The position numbers and the translations under genes were made by a program. 64,000 nt of DNA from Bugula neritina (taxonomy: Eukaryota; Bryozoa; Gymnolaemata; Cheilostomatida; Bugulidae), in the NCBI GenBank assembly GCA_964035545.1, contig OZ037772.1:4809733-4873732 (forward strand). The letters are read 5' to 3'. This document shows, piece after piece, positions 62,089 through 64,000 of the stretch. Position 1 is the stretch's first letter. Every line of letters starts with the position of its first letter. Below the pieces are notes generated by a model. It was not told the DNA's origin. It did not search any database and saw nothing but the letters and a program-made list of their open reading frames with translations.

Positions 62089-63825
62089 ATGAGTCATTAT
62101 CATAGCACACGGCTGCGTGTTCAACAACACTTAAAGCATATAAAAATATCATTAGAAATTATTAGTGAATTCCATTTGCTAATAACTCGAGAATTGGTGG
62201 ACAACATTACATTAATTCGTGCAAAAGAGCTGCAAAAACAGCTTCTAAACAATCAAACTGTACAAGAAGCCGAACAACATTTAACAGAAGCTCGCGGTTT
62301 AGGTATAAGTGAGGAGAAGCTGCAAAATATACTGCGTGAATTTGATCAGATTGCAGGCGATAGAAAAACTATTTTAACAAAACTTGAGCATTGGCTTCAT
62401 ACAACGGACGCCAATAGTTCTGACGGCAAAAATAGCACTTTCAAAATAGCAAAAGTTGTTGTGAGATCTCGCGTGTTACCATCCATCTCTCCCTCAGATA
62501 TTTCAAAAATTGTCAAAACGCACGCAAAAGCTAGTCATTCCTCTAGTAAGTCAAAAAATTCAGTCAAGTCGGAACACGCTGGACCTGCAAAATCCGTCAG
62601 CTTACATAGTTTTTATTATCAATCTAATCACTCCAAGTCTAAGAAATCGCATTATTTTAGTCACCATATTGGCAATTCCAGACATTCTGAAGCTAGTGAC
62701 ATATCCTCATCTCATGCACCTGATTCTGCTAGTAGCACTTGGAAAACAAGAGCTACTGGTACGTCTAGATCCTCCAAATCTGATGCATCATACTATAAAG
62801 CTCAATTAGCTAAATATGTGGCTAAAGTTGCTGCTGCTGAAGCAAAGTTTCAAGCAGAGTGTGAAGCTCGGCAGGTTGAAGAGGAAATACAGAGTTTTGA
62901 GCTCAAGCACAAAGAGCAAATCCTCACTCGCAAAGGCCACATTGCCGAGCTGAAACTCAAAGCTGAAATCGATGCAGAGAAAGCTCAGCTCAATGCATTT
63001 CAGCAAGCCCTAGACGATGAGCTTGAAACTGAGCTTAGAGATACTCTCATGAGACCCCCTTCTAGAGCATCTCATAACTCATTGAAGCCTTCACCATTTC
63101 TGCAATCTCCACATCATATTGACCTCTCAAATCAATTCCCATCAACTGGAGGTCAACCAGTTCTCGGTATAAAGCAGTCTTTAATGACTAAGGAGGAGTT
63201 GCCTCACCAAAGCCCAGTTATCCACGAAGATCCTTATGAAAAATATCCACAAGTCAACTCAGCTGCTCATCTTCCCACACACCAAAATACTCATCCCACA
63301 CTTACACACTTGCAATCACCTAACCCACTTACTAATCTGACCACTACAGATTTATCTGCTGCTATAGGGAAGAGTATAGGTGACTCAATGGCCGCCGCTA
63401 TGACAATGCAAGCCAATCATCTTCCCACTCTTGACAAGTTTACTGGTGATCCGGTTGGGTACGCAGATTGGAAGCTGGCCTTTGATGGTTTGATTGGTTC
63501 TTGTCCATATACCGATTTACAGAAGCTCCATTTGTTGAGAGAGTATGTGGATGGCGATGCCAAGCAGGCTATAAGGGGCTATTTCTCATTGCAAAGTCCA
63601 AATGCGTATCAAAATGCATTACATGCTCTCGAAACTGAGTTTAATTCGGAAGAGCTAATTGAAGAGCAGTTTCTAGATCGACTAGAAGCATGGCCTAGAG
63701 TAACTGATGCCAAATCTCTCAAGAGTTACAGTTACTTCTTAACCCTTTCGCGATCAACTTTGAAGTTACGTAATTTTATGCCTCGTTTGAGTTTATCGCG
63801 AATTTTGCTAGCAAATTTTGCATAA
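62089..63825 (+). CDS. BEL/Pao-like retrotransposon Gag, truncated
   Basis: A 578-residue frame; an in-frame TAG lies two codons before the ATG. The N-terminal ~130 residues are helical; residues about 135-240 are Ser/His/Lys-rich; residues about 245-325 form a charged Ala/Glu/Lys coiled coil. A Pro/His-rich linker leads to a DUF1759-type domain starting at LPTLDKFTGDPVGYADWKLA (about residue 444), followed by KLHLLREYVDGDAKQAI. This architecture is that of BEL/Pao Gag. The match ends near 63740 (SLKSYS); the last ~28 residues are foreign sequence leading to a stop. Protease, RT and integrase are not present. Confidence 0.82.
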   Translation: MSHYHSTRLRVQQHLKHIKISLEIISEFHLLITRELVDNITLIRAKELQKQLLNNQTVQEAEQHLTEARGLGISEEKLQNILREFDQIAGDRKTILTKLEHWLHTTDANSSDGKNSTFKIAKVVVRSRVLPSISPSDISKIVKTHAKASHSSSKSKNSVKSEHAGPAKSVSLHSFYYQSNHSKSKKSHYFSHHIGNSRHSEASDISSSHAPDSASSTWKTRATGTSRSSKSDASYYKAQLAKYVAKVAAAEAKFQAECEARQVEEEIQSFELKHKEQILTRKGHIAELKLKAEIDAEKAQLNAFQQALDDELETELRDTLMRPPSRASHNSLKPSPFLQSPHHIDLSNQFPSTGGQPVLGIKQSLMTKEELPHQSPVIHEDPYEKYPQVNSAAHLPTHQNTHPTLTHLQSPNPLTNLTTTDLSAAIGKSIGDSMAAAMTMQANHLPTLDKFTGDPVGYADWKLAFDGLIGSCPYTDLQKLHLLREYVDGDAKQAIRGYFSLQSPNAYQNALHALETEFNSEELIEEQFLDRLEAWPRVTDAKSLKSYSYFLTLSRSTLKLRNFMPRLSLSRILLANFA

Positions 63826-64000
63826 CTTTCAATTTCATTATTAAAAGTTACACTTGCTTTTGGCCTTAAATAAACTGGTTATTATATTTCTAAGAGTATT
63901 TTATATTATAAAAAAAAATTCTTAAAGTGACGGGAGACCTTAATTCTAGCTAAAATCAGTCATTTTAATTTGACCTCTCAGAACCGCCATTTTGAAATTG
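63741..64000. other. Unidentified sequence truncating the Gag ORF
   Basis: It begins TTCTTAACCCTTTCGCGAT and is AT-rich, with no recognisable coding potential beyond the tail of the chimeric frame. Its abrupt start inside a conserved Gag domain suggests an inserted element or a rearrangement. Confidence 0.5.

Overview
The window looks like a piece of an AT-rich animal genome. It has spliced genes with GT-AG introns, long (AT)n tracts, a rhodopsin-like seven-helix receptor, and animal-type mobile elements: non-LTR, Penelope-like, Ty3/gypsy-like and BEL/Pao-like elements, MITEs and tRNA-derived SINEs. The Roc-COR plus true caspase content fits an invertebrate, perhaps a lophotrochozoan such as a bryozoan or mollusc. 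That placement is a weak guess; no ribosomal or mitochondrial marker is present.

Two related leucine-rich-repeat (LRR) genes lie head to tail on the + strand. Gene 1 enters from the left edge. Eight LRR exons (308-6428) are followed by an intron holding a MITE and a decayed LINE, then a large exon (10249-12170) encoding a last LRR pair, a Ras-like Roc GTPase and a COR domain. Seven smaller exons (12264-14805) encode a short linker and a complete caspase domain with catalytic His and Cys and both substrate-binding Arg, ending in a basic tail. The product is therefore an LRR-Roc-COR-caspase protein, which reads as a sensor, a GTPase switch and a protease on one chain. Gene 2 starts near 33.8 kb with an N-terminal exon pair and continues with 13 full-length LRR exons and one remnant between 38.6 and 57.7 kb; its 3' part lies beyond the window or is lost.

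Every full-length LRR exon is exactly 141 nt, enters and leaves in phase 2, and encodes 47 residues (two LRRs). Any number can be skipped, duplicated or deleted without changing frame. The exons sit in a tandem array with a half-unit of about 0.92 kb and a dimer of about 1.84 kb. Residues that differ between copies fall largely on the predicted concave strands. This resembles a modular recognition array; immune recognition is an inference.

Between the two genes (14.8-33.6 kb) lie four diverged tandem copies of a roughly 1.5-kb sequence, a single-exon GPCR gene on the - strand (24137-25099), a Penelope-like GIY-YIG fragment with a long inverted repeat, a MITE, two copies of an RT-bearing repeat, and large AT microsatellites. 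Gene 2 introns carry a decayed gypsy-like element (35.6-38.5 kb), a 446-bp MITE with a TAA target duplication, and a 7,020-bp element with perfect 20-bp terminal inverted repeats and a TA duplication. The right end holds a BEL/Pao-like gag ORF cut off by another sequence.
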